Part shown: positions 1 through 8,874 of the stretch, one piece after another
Layout: each line of letters opens with the position of its first letter
Numbering within the stretch: the stretch's first letter is position 1
NCBI RefSeq assembly: GCF_900112615.1
Contig: NZ_FOMK01000002.1
Coordinates: forward strand, 744,001 to 808,000
Reading direction: 5' to 3'
Source: Chitinophaga sp. CF118
Lineage (GTDB): Bacteria; Bacteroidota; Bacteroidia; Chitinophagales; Chitinophagaceae
DNA: 64,000 nucleotides
Program-made: the position numbers and the translations under genes
Notes under the pieces: model-generated
What the model was told of the DNA's origin: nothing
The model's database searches: none
Seen by the model: the letters and a program-made list of their open reading frames with translations, nothing else

Positions 1-109
1 AAGATGACAGGCCTTCAATTCATGATCAATTAAAGCCGTAACAACCCGCAGCAAATAGTAATAGTTTCTCTTAAATTTGTAATAGCTGCCAGGCTAATAC
101 TATATCAAT

Positions 110-922
110 ATGGAATATCAGGCAAAATATATTACCGAAGATATCAAACTGTCCTGCTACCAGGACAAGTTCTTTAAATCGGACATCATGTTTGAGCATC
201 ACATGCTTATCTGGTTCATTTCCGGTGAAACTAAAATTGTTTGTGCCGAAGGGACATATATGTTCAAAAAGGGAGATGTTTTCTTAATACCAAGAAATCA
301 GCTGGCCACTATAATCAATTACCCTACGGATGGCCTGCCACATAAAACTGTGGTAATGCATCTGACTACCGAATGGCTTCGAAACTTCTATACTAAACTC
401 AATGTCAAGCCAACTAAAGAGAATACTCAAACAATAAAACATTATACTAATCATCCGTTACTGGAAAGTTGTCTGTCTTCTCTGATCCCCTATTTTGAGA
501 TGAGAGATTTACCTAAAGACATTGCCAATCTAAAAATTACCGAAGCTGTCACCATACTACGTTCAATAGATATTGAAATCGACAATATCCTCGCCAGTTT
601 TGAGGAACCTGGCAAAATAGATCTGGCAGACTATATGGAAAAGAATTTTATGTTCAACATGCCTCTGGAGAAGTTTGGCTATCTTACAGGAAGGAGTCTC
701 ACTACGTTTAAAAGAGATTTCGAAAAGGTTTTTGCTACTACGCCGCAACGATGGTTGACTAAAAAACGCCTGGATCTGGCGCATTATCAGTTCGTCGAAA
801 AAAAGAGAAAGCCCATCGAAGTTTGCTATGAAGTTGGCTTTGAAAACCTATCTCATTTTTCTTTCGCATTCAAAAAGAAATTTGGTTACACGCCTACAGA
901 ATTAATATCGTCCAGAAGTTAG
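110..922 (+). CDS. AraC family transcriptional regulator
   Basis: A 270-residue AraC/XylS-type DNA-binding regulator. The N-terminal ~130 residues resemble a cupin-like effector pocket, with the turn KKGDVFLIPRNQ near residue 55. The last ~95 residues carry the two helix-turn-helix units of the family; the second contains VGFENLSHFSFAFKKKFG followed by YTPTE, the usual AraC signature and end. Length is normal for a full-size member. It is a single gene. The next gene downstream, a GH2 glycosidase on the same strand, is ~220 bp away, so regulation of it is possible but not shown. The effector is unknown. Confidence 0.9.
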   Translation: MEYQAKYITEDIKLSCYQDKFFKSDIMFEHHMLIWFISGETKIVCAEGTYMFKKGDVFLIPRNQLATIINYPTDGLPHKTVVMHLTTEWLRNFYTKLNVKPTKENTQTIKHYTNHPLLESCLSSLIPYFEMRDLPKDIANLKITEAVTILRSIDIEIDNILASFEEPGKIDLADYMEKNFMFNMPLEKFGYLTGRSLTTFKRDFEKVFATTPQRWLTKKRLDLAHYQFVEKKRKPIEVCYEVGFENLSHFSFAFKKKFGYTPTELISSRS

Positions 923-1144
923 AACTATCTGGAAGCGGAATTATCAAGACCCCTCACAGTCAAAATCATTCAATGAATACTTACTTTTTGCTTTGCACCA
1001 ATTTTACATATTGATACTATTTTAGCAAAATGTGCTCAAATTATTTCATAGGGTACATTTTTTTAGATAGCTGTGTTTTTAACATTTATTTTTAGCCGCA
1101 TATTATAAGGCCCAAGCCGAAAATTAGTACTTATTAAATTCCAT

Positions 1145-3997
1145 ATGAAAACATTATACCTTTTGCTGCTGATATTTATTTGTCCGTTAATTGTAGTCGC
1201 ACAAACGACCGGCAGCACGCAAAAATCAAGAGATCATATTTGTATAGATACCGGCTGGCGGTTCGCCTATGGCCATCCGTTTGATGCTGCCAAAGATTTT
1301 AACAACGGCACTGGCTATTTCTCTTATTTTGCCAAAGCAGGCTACGGCGATGGTGCCGCCGCCGCTGATTTTGACGACAGGCCCTGGCGCAAGCTTGATT
1401 TGCCGCACGACTGGGCGGTCGAACTGGGTTTTAGCGAAAAGGCCAGTTTTAGCCATGGTTTTAAAGCACTGGGCCGAAACTTTCCTGAGAGCAGTGTGGG
1501 CTGGTATCGCAAAAAATTTACAATAGCAAAGCAGGATTACGGTCAACATATCAGCATCGCTTTTGATGGTGTTTTCCGTAACTCTACCGTTTGGGTAAAC
1601 GGGCATTACCTGGGCACCGAGCTCAGTGGCTACAACGATTTTGAATATGATATTACGCAGCTTTTAAACTACGGCGGCGATAATACCATTGCCGTAAGGG
1701 TAGACGCCACAATGGAAGAGGGCTGGTTTTATGAAGGAGCCGGCATTTACAGACATGTGTGGCTAAATATAACATCGCCTCTGCATGTTGCTTCCAATGG
1801 CACATTTGTGAGCAGCAGTGTTAACAATGGTATGGCGCAGTTAACGGTTAAAACCAATATAAGCAATTACGATACTAAGGCAGATAGCTTTGCCATTATA
1901 CAAAAAGTTTACGACCGGCAAGGGCATTTGCTGGCAAAGAAGCAAACAGACGGTAATGCCCTGCAACCTTTTAAAACCGGCGAATACAACAGCGAACTGG
2001 AAATATTGCATCCTAAATTATGGTCAGTTGATACACCTTACCTGCATCGTTTAGTTACCACTATTTTGGTAAATAATGTGCCTGTTGATGAATATGTAAC
2101 ACGCTTTGGCATCCGAACATTGCATTTTGATGCCAATAGCGGTTTTTACCTGAACGGCAAACGGCTGGAAATAAAAGGTACCAATAACCACCAGGAACAC
2201 GCGGGTGTAGGTACGGCAATGCCCGACGAATTGCAATATTTCAGGATTGCCCGGTTAAAGGAAATGGGCAGCAATGCGTATCGCTGCTCACACAACCCGC
2301 CCGCACCCGAATTATTGGACGCCTGCGATAGTTTGGGCATGCTGGTTATTGACGAAAACCGCCTGATGGGTATGGATGATTACCACCTGAGCAATTTAAA
2401 AAAGATGATTGACCGCGACCGCAACCACCCAAGTGTGATCAGTTGGTCGGTTGGGAATGAGGAATGGGGGATTGAAAACTCAGAGACGGGCGCACGTATT
2501 GCATCAACCATGCAGGCCTTTGTAAAAAGCCTGGATACCACCCGGGCAGTAACCGCAGCCTTTAGCGGCGGCTGGGGGAAGGGCTTATCAGCTGTGATGG
2601 ATTTAATAGGCTTTAACTACATAGCACAGGAAAACCCAGATGCGCAGCACCAGAAATATCCTGAACAAAAAGGCTGGGGTACGGAGGAAGGATCTACTTT
2701 TGCTACCCGCGGTGTTTATTTTAATAACGATTCACTCCACTATAAATCGGCTTATGATGCCAAGCCCAGGCCCAATGCCTATAGCATTGAAGAGGGTTGG
2801 AATTATTATGCCAAACGGCCGTTTTTAGCAGGCATGTTCATCTGGACAGGCTTTGATTACCGTGGCGAGCCTACCCCCTATACCTGGCCATCTATTGGAT
2901 CATATTTTGGGATGCTCGATCAGTGCGGTTTTCCCAAGGACGATGCCTGGTACCTGCAGGCCTGGTGGGGCAGCAAGCCGGTGCTGCACCTTTTGCCTCA
3001 CTGGAACTGGAAAGGCAAAGAGAACCAACCTATAAATGTATGGGCCTACAGTAACTGTGATGAAGTGGAATTATTTTTAAACGGCAAAACCCAGGGCAAA
3101 AAAACAATGGCCAAAAACGGGCACCTGGAGTGGACCGTTCCCTACACCCCCGGTACGCTAAAGGCCATTGGCTACACTAGTGGTAAACAGGTATTAACCG
3201 AAGCAGTACAAACTACCGATGCCCCGCAAGCCATCGCCCTTGAAGCCCATAAAAACGCCCTGAAAGCCGATGGACAGGATATCGCTGTAATTAAAGTGAG
3301 CCTGCTGGATAAAAAGGGACTGCCCGTACCTGATGCCGGCAACGAAGTGGATTTTAAGCTGGAAGGCCCCGGCAGGATCATTGGAGTAGGCAACGGCAAT
3401 CCCACCTCGCTAGAACCCGATAAATACCTGGAAACGATTGTAAATATGCCTGTTGAGGACTTGAAAGAGTTGCCTATACCAGACACCATCCGCAAAAACG
3501 AAACGGCCGAAACCTTTGACGATAGCGGTTGGAAAAAGGCGTTTACAAATATTGGCGATACCAGCGTAAAAGCCTGGGCTTATCGCGGCAGCATTAATCT
3601 AACCGATGATATGATACGTTTCCCGCTTACGTTTTTTTATAAGAGTATCGGCCGTAAGCAATCGGTATATTTCAATGGCCATTTGTTAGCTGCTAATGTT
3701 GATTATCATAAAGATCAGGATGTCTTCACTATTAATAAAGCGTTTTTAAATCCGGGCAAAAACAGCATTGTGATTGTTGCCCTGCCCATTAAAAAGGAAA
3801 ACGCCTGGGATACCCCTAACCAGGACCCCGGCGTAATTCAGTTTAAGGCCCCCGCCGCCACCTGGAAAAGAAAGTTATTTAATGGCTTTGCCCAGGTTAT
3901 TGTCCAGTCGGACGGAAGCAATACGGGGAACATCACCTTAACTGCTACTTCGGCTGGATTAAAGGAGAAAAAGCTTATTATTAACGCCAGTAAATAG
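1145..3997 (+). CDS. Secreted glycoside hydrolase family 2 (beta-galactosidase-like)
   Basis: A 950-residue GH2 enzyme, probably exported and acting on beta-galactosides or related plant glycans. It starts with a signal peptide (MKTLYLLLLIFICPLIVVAQ), followed by the jelly-roll sugar-binding domain (~30-215, with WYRKKF and YDITQLLNYGGDNTIAVRVD), an Ig-like domain, and the TIM barrel (~325-620). In the barrel, GNEEW near residue 438 supplies the acid/base Glu and GTEEGS near 512 the likely nucleophile. The block FIWTGFDYRGEPTPY is typical of Bacteroidota GH2 proteins with a DUF4982-type domain, and further beta domains follow to the end. No SusC/D or sugar regulator lies nearby, so it is not in a classical PUL. 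Codon use looks GC-richer (many GGC and GCC) than the flanking regulators, a possible sign of transfer. Substrate is not determinable here. Confidence 0.88.
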   Translation: MKTLYLLLLIFICPLIVVAQTTGSTQKSRDHICIDTGWRFAYGHPFDAAKDFNNGTGYFSYFAKAGYGDGAAAADFDDRPWRKLDLPHDWAVELGFSEKASFSHGFKALGRNFPESSVGWYRKKFTIAKQDYGQHISIAFDGVFRNSTVWVNGHYLGTELSGYNDFEYDITQLLNYGGDNTIAVRVDATMEEGWFYEGAGIYRHVWLNITSPLHVASNGTFVSSSVNNGMAQLTVKTNISNYDTKADSFAIIQKVYDRQGHLLAKKQTDGNALQPFKTGEYNSELEILHPKLWSVDTPYLHRLVTTILVNNVPVDEYVTRFGIRTLHFDANSGFYLNGKRLEIKGTNNHQEHAGVGTAMPDELQYFRIARLKEMGSNAYRCSHNPPAPELLDACDSLGMLVIDENRLMGMDDYHLSNLKKMIDRDRNHPSVISWSVGNEEWGIENSETGARIASTMQAFVKSLDTTRAVTAAFSGGWGKGLSAVMDLIGFNYIAQENPDAQHQKYPEQKGWGTEEGSTFATRGVYFNNDSLHYKSAYDAKPRPNAYSIEEGWNYYAKRPFLAGMFIWTGFDYRGEPTPYTWPSIGSYFGMLDQCGFPKDDAWYLQAWWGSKPVLHLLPHWNWKGKENQPINVWAYSNCDEVELFLNGKTQGKKTMAKNGHLEWTVPYTPGTLKAIGYTSGKQVLTEAVQTTDAPQAIALEAHKNALKADGQDIAVIKVSLLDKKGLPVPDAGNEVDFKLEGPGRIIGVGNGNPTSLEPDKYLETIVNMPVEDLKELPIPDTIRKNETAETFDDSGWKKAFTNIGDTSVKAWAYRGSINLTDDMIRFPLTFFYKSIGRKQSVYFNGHLLAANVDYHKDQDVFTINKAFLNPGKNSIVIVALPIKKENAWDTPNQDPGVIQFKAPAATWKRKLFNGFAQVIVQSDGSNTGNITLTATSAGLKEKKLIINASK

Positions 3998-4111
3998 TAA
4001 CCGGAGGATGTTGGGCCCTGCTGACACAGTATGATTCCCCAATACTGAAACTGTCAAGTTCTTGCGGATCAATTTGAATATCTGCCATAGTAGCATTAAT
4101 TTTACTAGCGT

Positions 4112-4690
4112 ATGACTTCCGGATTTGAAATATATTGTCACTCACATACCAATCTCAGTGATGAAGAAATAGAAAGGATAGTATCGACAGCTATTCCCGG
4201 ATCTCTTCAACGCAATGAGAGCCTGTTACAACAGGGGCAGGTATGCCGGCACAAAACATTCATTTTGAAAGGGTTATTGCGTACTTATGGTATAGCAGAA
4301 GATGGTAGCGAATATATCCTGCAGTTCTCTACCGACAATAGCTGGACATTAGACGCGGAGAGTTATCACCTCCAATCGGCTTCTCAATTTAATATTACCG
4401 CAATAGAGCGTACGGAAGTATTGCAATGGACCAGAGCTGATTTTGATCGTTTGTTAACAGATATTCCGGCACTGAATATCTATTCCCTGCAGTTGATCAC
4501 CCGTACTACTTATACCGGCCGGCAGCGCCTGTTTACCACCCTCAGCGCATCGCCGGAAGAAAAATATGAAGATTTTGTCCGCACTTACCCTGACTTGCTG
4601 GCAAGACTTCCCCTGCACATGATCGCTGCTTATCTTGGCATTTCCCTGAAAACCCTTACCCGCATCCGCCATTCACAATTACACCGGTAA
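4112..4690 (+). CDS. Crp/Fnr family transcriptional regulator
   Basis: A 192-residue cyclic-nucleotide-binding-fold regulator. Residues ~25-115 form the cNMP-type beta barrel (LLQQGQVCRHKTFILKG, then EDGSEYILQFSTDN). The C-terminal part has a short winged helix (AAYLGISLKTLTRIRHSQ), as in the many Bacteroidota Crp-like proteins that lack the classical cAMP-contact residues. It lies 76 bp before an NAD-dependent epimerase/SDR gene on the same strand. Regulators of this type are often paired with a redox or detoxification gene, so control of that gene is plausible. The ligand is unknown. Confidence 0.88.
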   Translation: MTSGFEIYCHSHTNLSDEEIERIVSTAIPGSLQRNESLLQQGQVCRHKTFILKGLLRTYGIAEDGSEYILQFSTDNSWTLDAESYHLQSASQFNITAIERTEVLQWTRADFDRLLTDIPALNIYSLQLITRTTYTGRQRLFTTLSASPEEKYEDFVRTYPDLLARLPLHMIAAYLGISLKTLTRIRHSQLHR

Positions 4691-4766
4691 CTAAAATATG
4701 GTCAAATGACCACATTTTCGACAAAGCGTTGATCCAATTTTGTATCAACAATTAAATCATTCATTT

Positions 4767-5654
4767 ATGCGGGTATTTGTTACAGGAGCTTCAGGGTTTG
4801 TAGGCTCCGCTATTGTTAAAGAACTCTTGCAGGCAGGCCACCAGGTACTTGGGTTGGTCCGCTCGGACAGTGCTGCTGAAGCATTGATCAAAGCCGGTGC
4901 AGAAGTGCATCACGGCAACATTAATGATCTGGAAAGTATAAAAAAATGTGCTGCACAATGCGATGCTGTTATTCATACAGCTTTTAATCATGATTTCACC
5001 CGTTATAAAGCCAATTGTGAAGATGACCGGCAGGTAATACTGGCATTGGGTGAGGCTCTCGCCAGTTCTGATCGCCCACTGGTGGTTACATCCGGAATAG
5101 GCTTGCTAAACTATGGCAGACCGGTGACAGAAAACGATACGCCCCCTCCTTCTGATAAGGTACCACGGGCAGCTTCAGAAGAAGCGGCTAAAGTTATGGC
5201 AGAACAGGGTGTAAACACTTATATCGTAAGACTGCCACCATCGGTTCATGGCCAGGGTGATCACGGTTTTATTCCGTTACTTATCGGTACCTCCAAAGAA
5301 AAGGGGCAATCTGCTTATCTTGGTGAAGGCAATAACCATTGGCCAGCAGTGCACCGTTTTGATGCAGCTGTTTTGTACCGGCTGATTGTAGAAAAGCAAC
5401 CTGCACAAAAGGTTTTCCATGCCGTAGCCGAAGAAGGTATACCCTTCCGTCAGATTGCCACCACTATCGGGCAAGGATTACACTTACCAACTGTAAGCAT
5501 AGATGTTCAGAATGCCGAAGCACATTTCGGCTGGTTTCAATATTTTGCCGGAATAGATTGTCCTGCATCAAGTGAGCAAAGTCGTACAATCTTAGGCTGG
5601 GAGCCAGCACAAACCGGATTACTCGAAAACATGGTTGCGGGAGGTTATTTCTAA
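4767..5654 (+). CDS. NAD(P)-dependent atypical SDR / epimerase-like oxidoreductase
   Basis: An extended or atypical short-chain dehydrogenase of 295 residues. It begins with the Rossmann signature MRVFVTGASGFVGSAIVKEL. The start was placed at 4767 because this Met sits directly before the first beta strand; an ATG 9 codons upstream would add a non-conserved tail. Members of this group act on flavonoid-like, sugar or hydroxy substrates, but the substrate cannot be read here. The family's usual YxxxK is not clear; the corresponding region reads RAASEEAAKVMAEQG, so activity is uncertain. A long hairpin (5666-5710) follows the stop and probably ends the transcript. Confidence 0.82.
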   Translation: MRVFVTGASGFVGSAIVKELLQAGHQVLGLVRSDSAAEALIKAGAEVHHGNINDLESIKKCAAQCDAVIHTAFNHDFTRYKANCEDDRQVILALGEALASSDRPLVVTSGIGLLNYGRPVTENDTPPPSDKVPRAASEEAAKVMAEQGVNTYIVRLPPSVHGQGDHGFIPLLIGTSKEKGQSAYLGEGNNHWPAVHRFDAAVLYRLIVEKQPAQKVFHAVAEEGIPFRQIATTIGQGLHLPTVSIDVQNAEAHFGWFQYFAGIDCPASSEQSRTILGWEPAQTGLLENMVAGGYF

Positions 5655-5665
5655 TTAGCCATAAA

Positions 5666-5710
5666 TTGACAAAGTCCATTGATGCCTTAAGTATCAATGG
5701 ACTTTGTTAA
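5666..5710. terminator. Long hairpin after the SDR gene
   Basis: Perfect 15-bp arms at 5669-5683 and 5693-5707 (ACAAAGTCCATTGAT), extendable to 18 bp with one G-T pair, separated by a 9-nt loop. It starts 12 bp after the SDR stop. There is no long T run, so it may act as a terminator or as a 3'-end stabiliser. Confidence 0.55.
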
Positions 5711-5997
5711 TCATTCAACGATCGTAACTGCGCTATTTCTCTTTTAAGTGTTTTACTATAACTACCACATCTACATCATGCTGAAAACTCTTCTCACTCC
5801 TAAAGTTGCCTTGTAGCTCATTCCAATCAAGGTGAACTCACAAAAATTCCACATTTTTTGATAAAGCGGGTAGTCATTGAACGCATCATGTGTTAGGAAT
5901 CTCCAACTTTGGACCTGACAGCACTGGCGTTAACGGACAAATAAAGTATATTTAGGATTCAAGCGACCAGAAACATATATCCATCGAAATTGTAACC
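5711..5997. other. Intergenic stretch without recognised features
   Basis: Together with the hairpin above this makes a ~340-bp gap. Neither strand shows a convincing reading frame or a TAnnTTTG promoter element. It presumably holds the promoter of the DUF1905 gene starting at 5998. Confidence 0.4.
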
Positions 5998-6480
5998 ATG
6001 TTCAAATTTAAAGCTGACATAGCCATTATTGGAATAAATCCATATGTTGTTGTTCCGGAAAATATTCTGACTAAAATTTTTGAACAAGCTGGTAAAAGTA
6101 AGGGCCCCATTCCGATTAGCGGAACGATCAATAAACAGCCTTACAAACAAACGTTGGTAAAATATAGTGGTCTCTGGCGTTTGTATATCAACACAACTAT
6201 GCTTAAAAATTCTCCTGATAGAAGTGGAGAAACAATTGATGTCACTATTGGGTTTGATACGTCGGACAGAACGATCATGCCACATCCAAAGTTAATGGAG
6301 GTACTTGATAAAAATGCAGAAGCTAAGGCGATTTTCGACAGCTTAAGTCCATCTTTGAGAAAAGAGATCGTACGATATATTTCTTTTCTCAAAACAGCAG
6401 AAAGTGTTGATAAGAATGTAATAAAAGCAATTGATTTTTTACTGGGCAAGGGAAAATTTGTTGGCAGAAATCATCCATAA
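5998..6480 (+). CDS. DUF1905 / YdeI (OmpD-associated)-like protein
   Basis: A 160-residue soluble protein. Residues 1-95 match the DUF1905 beta-barrel pattern (FKADIAIIG, GKSKGPIPISGTINKQPY, then WRLYINTTMLK and VTIGFD). The C-terminal ~55 residues match the YdeI/OmpD-associated helical domain (AKAIFDSLSPSLRKEIVRYI). Proteins with this pairing are widespread in Bacteroidota, but their biochemical role is unknown. The stop lies 3 bp before an AraC-like gene, so the two are probably co-transcribed. Confidence 0.8.
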   Translation: MFKFKADIAIIGINPYVVVPENILTKIFEQAGKSKGPIPISGTINKQPYKQTLVKYSGLWRLYINTTMLKNSPDRSGETIDVTIGFDTSDRTIMPHPKLMEVLDKNAEAKAIFDSLSPSLRKEIVRYISFLKTAESVDKNVIKAIDFLLGKGKFVGRNHP

Positions 6481-6483
6481 ATT

Positions 6484-7323
6484 ATGAAGTTCCATAAACA
6501 TATACCGGCCTACCCTTTATCTGAGTACATTCAACATATCGTGTATGTTAGTGGTTCAAACTCCTCCATCCCATATATTAAAGAGCTTCCGGATAAAGGT
6601 GTAAATCTGGTCATTGAGCTGCAGGAAAAAACCATTAATACCGCATTCCTGGACTCTGATCTGAAAGAGAAAAAGGTTATGAAAAATGCGTGGATATCAG
6701 GTCTGCAAGCACAGGCTATTTTATATCAAAACAAACAGGATTCCAGTATTCTCAGTGTACGCTTCACAACGGGCGGTTTTTATGCCCTTACAAAGATTCC
6801 TATAACAGCCATACATCCTGTTTGTCTGGAGGCCGAATTACTTTTAGGTAATTCCTTTAAGAACTTATACCAAAAACTTATCAATACAAATGATGTTCTA
6901 CAGTTGTTTGGACATATTGAAACCTACTTTCTGCAATACACCAGCGATCTCCGTTTTGAAGATTCTCTAGTGAAATTTATTGATAAGAACATTGAAAAAC
7001 CCATTGACTGGTTAATAAAGAAATCCGGTTATTCCTAAAAACATGTCATACACCTCGTCAAACAACATACTGGTTTTTCACCCAAATATCTGCAAAGGCT
7101 CCATAGGTTTCAAAGAGTAATCAAGGACATTCAAACCTTTAGGGGGAAGACAGACTGGTTGGCACTTGTTAATGAGTATGATTACTATGATCAGGCGCAT
7201 TTTGTCAAAGAATTTACACAGTTTACCGGCATCAAACCAACGCAATATTTAATATCACAAATGGAAATGCAAGAAAATCATCTTGTTGCAGATATGATTT
7301 TACAACCTCCCGCTAATCCTTAG
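6484..7323 (+). pseudogene. AraC-like regulator interrupted by an in-frame stop
   Basis: Reading from ATG 6484 gives 184 codons ending ...IKKSGYS then TAA at 7036-7038. The same frame then stays open for 94 more codons (KHVIHLVKQHTGFSPKYLQR ... FVKEFTQFTGIKPTQYL) to a TAG at 7321. The part after the stop is the second half of the AraC helix-turn-helix domain, where relatives usually read GYSQKH, so a CAA to TAA change is the simplest explanation. The N-terminal domain (HKHIPAYPLSEYIQHIVYV) is intact. Without readthrough the product lacks its DNA-binding recognition helix and would be inactive. Either a true nonsense mutation or a sequencing error is possible. Confidence 0.85.
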
Positions 7324-7370
7324 ATTATGAGCAGGTAAATTTTTTACAATGGGGTTAGGTGGCGGTCAGC

Positions 7371-7378
7371 TAAATTTG
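7371..7378 (+). promoter_or_regulatory. Candidate -7 element for the epoxide hydrolase gene
   Basis: TAAATTTG matches the Bacteroidota -7 consensus TAnnTTTG and lies 22 bp upstream of the ATG at 7401, leaving a short leader. No clear TTTG -33 box sits at the expected spacing, so this is tentative. Confidence 0.4.
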
Positions 7379-7400
7379 TGTAAACAAAAAAATAACCCAG

Positions 7401-8534
7401 ATGATACCTTTTAAAATAGAAGTACCACAGGAAGTATTGAACGATCTATCTCTAAGATTAAAACAGACGCGCTGGACAGATGAACCAGAAAACGCCGGCT
7501 GGAATTATGGTATTAACCCAACCTATTTACGTGAACTGGTAGATCATTGGCAGAATAAGTACGATTGGAGAACACAGGAAACCTATCTGAATAAATTACC
7601 TCAGTTTAAAACAGAAATAGATGGTATTACCGTGCATTTTATATATGTTAAAGGAAAATCTAAGAATGCCAAACCACTGATCTTAACGCATGGCTGGCCC
7701 GATAGCTTCTACAGGTTTCATAAAGTAATCCCTATGCTTACTGATCCCGAAAGCTATGGCGGCAATGCAGATCAGGCTTTTGATCTTGTCATTCCCTCAA
7801 TACCGGGGTTTGGTTTTTCGGATAAAGTTCCCCAAAGTAGTGACCAAACTGCCCGTTTATGGGCCAGGCTGATGACGGAGGTATTAGGATACCAAACGTT
7901 CTTTGCCGCAGGAGGAGATATTGGTTCTACAATCAGCAAGTCATTGGCCAATCAGTATCCTTCACAGGTTTCTGCTATTCATATAACGGATGTTGGCTAT
8001 CCAAACGGACAGGAAGATTGGTCAACGATGTCAGCGCCGGAGCAGGAGTTTGGCCGCTTTATTCAACAATGGTTCTTTGCTGAAGGAGCTTTCAACCTTA
8101 TTCAAACTACAAAGCCTCAAACATTAGGTTATGGCTTAAATGATTCCCCTGTGGGATTAGCAGCCTGGATAATTGAGAAGTTCCATGGCTGGTCCGGCAA
8201 ACCTGAAAATATGGACGATCACTACACGAAAGATGAACTGATCACTAATATCATGATATATTGGATTACGCAAACCATTAATACCTCTATCCGTACATAC
8301 GCCGAGGAAGGTAAAGTAGCCTGGACAGCAGGACTTAAATCGGAAATGAAGGTCGAAGTTCCTACCGGCGTATCCTTGTTCCCGGGAGAAGCACCTTTTC
8401 CAATAGAATGGGTCAACAGGAAAGTGAATGTGCAACGATTTAATGTCATCGAAAAAGGCAGTCATTTTGCTGCGTTGGCTGTGCCTGATCTATATGCAAA
8501 AGAACTTAGAGATTTCTTTCATAACAGATCCTGA
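7401..8534 (+). CDS. Epoxide hydrolase family protein (alpha/beta hydrolase with EHN domain)
   Basis: A 377-residue hydrolase. It opens with the epoxide-hydrolase N-terminal domain (IPFKIEVPQEVLNDLSLRLK, with RWTDEPENAGWNYG). The alpha/beta core has the oxyanion motif HGWPDS near residue 96, SIPGFGFSD, and the nucleophile elbow GGDIGS, with Asp as the nucleophile as in microsomal/juvenile-hormone-type epoxide hydrolases. A catalytic His is likely in EKGSHFAALAVPD. The expected reaction is hydrolysis of an epoxide to a diol in the cytoplasm; no signal peptide is seen. Physiological substrate unknown. A strong hairpin terminator follows. Confidence 0.88.
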   Translation: MIPFKIEVPQEVLNDLSLRLKQTRWTDEPENAGWNYGINPTYLRELVDHWQNKYDWRTQETYLNKLPQFKTEIDGITVHFIYVKGKSKNAKPLILTHGWPDSFYRFHKVIPMLTDPESYGGNADQAFDLVIPSIPGFGFSDKVPQSSDQTARLWARLMTEVLGYQTFFAAGGDIGSTISKSLANQYPSQVSAIHITDVGYPNGQEDWSTMSAPEQEFGRFIQQWFFAEGAFNLIQTTKPQTLGYGLNDSPVGLAAWIIEKFHGWSGKPENMDDHYTKDELITNIMIYWITQTINTSIRTYAEEGKVAWTAGLKSEMKVEVPTGVSLFPGEAPFPIEWVNRKVNVQRFNVIEKGSHFAALAVPDLYAKELRDFFHNRS

Positions 8535-8555
8535 ATGGGCATCTATATGAATTGA

Positions 8556-8597
8556 AAGAATGAGTGATTGGTGATACAGAATCACTCATTCTTTTTT
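8556..8597 (+). terminator. Rho-independent terminator after the epoxide hydrolase gene
   Basis: A 14-bp stem (8556-8569 with 8580-8593, core GAATGAGTGATT / AATCACTCATTC) with a 10-nt loop, followed by a run of T. Confidence 0.8.
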
Positions 8598-8722
8598 GTT
8601 GAGCGACAATAAGCTAGCTTTTTTGTAAATAGAAAACCATAATAAAGAATAGCTCCACGATTAAAAAATTCTGCAATTCGAGAATAGTTTACAAAAGTGA
8701 GATATCCCACTGATTTAAATAA

Positions 8723-8822
8723 TAAAAGCGGCCATAACATATTAAATAAATCAAGTTGTGGCCGCTTTTAATTTTTATATCCGGCCACAACTATGTATAT
8801 TTATGCAGTTATGGCCGGATAT
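8723..8822. repeat. Two tandem near-identical hairpins (GGCCATAAC / GTTGTGGCC family)
   Basis: Hairpin 1 has arms 8723-8738 and 8755-8770 (16 bp, one mismatch). Hairpin 2 has arms 8777-8792 and 8807-8822 (16 bp, one mismatch). All four arms share the core GTT(A/G)TGGCC or its complement, so the arms could also pair in alternative ways. The block lies just before the DUF234 ATPase gene at 8875. It could be a terminator pair, an operator array or a REP-like element. A similar GGCC-type core (TAGCCGG) follows at 8835. Confidence 0.6.
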
Positions 8823-8874
8823 AATATATTAAAATAGCCGGACTTAAGCCCTTTCATCAATAAAAAGTTTTGGA

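Noticed and set aside
8723-8822. CRISPR array
   Set aside because: The repeated arms form inverted, not direct, repeats; only four short arms, no spacers of constant length and no cas genes.
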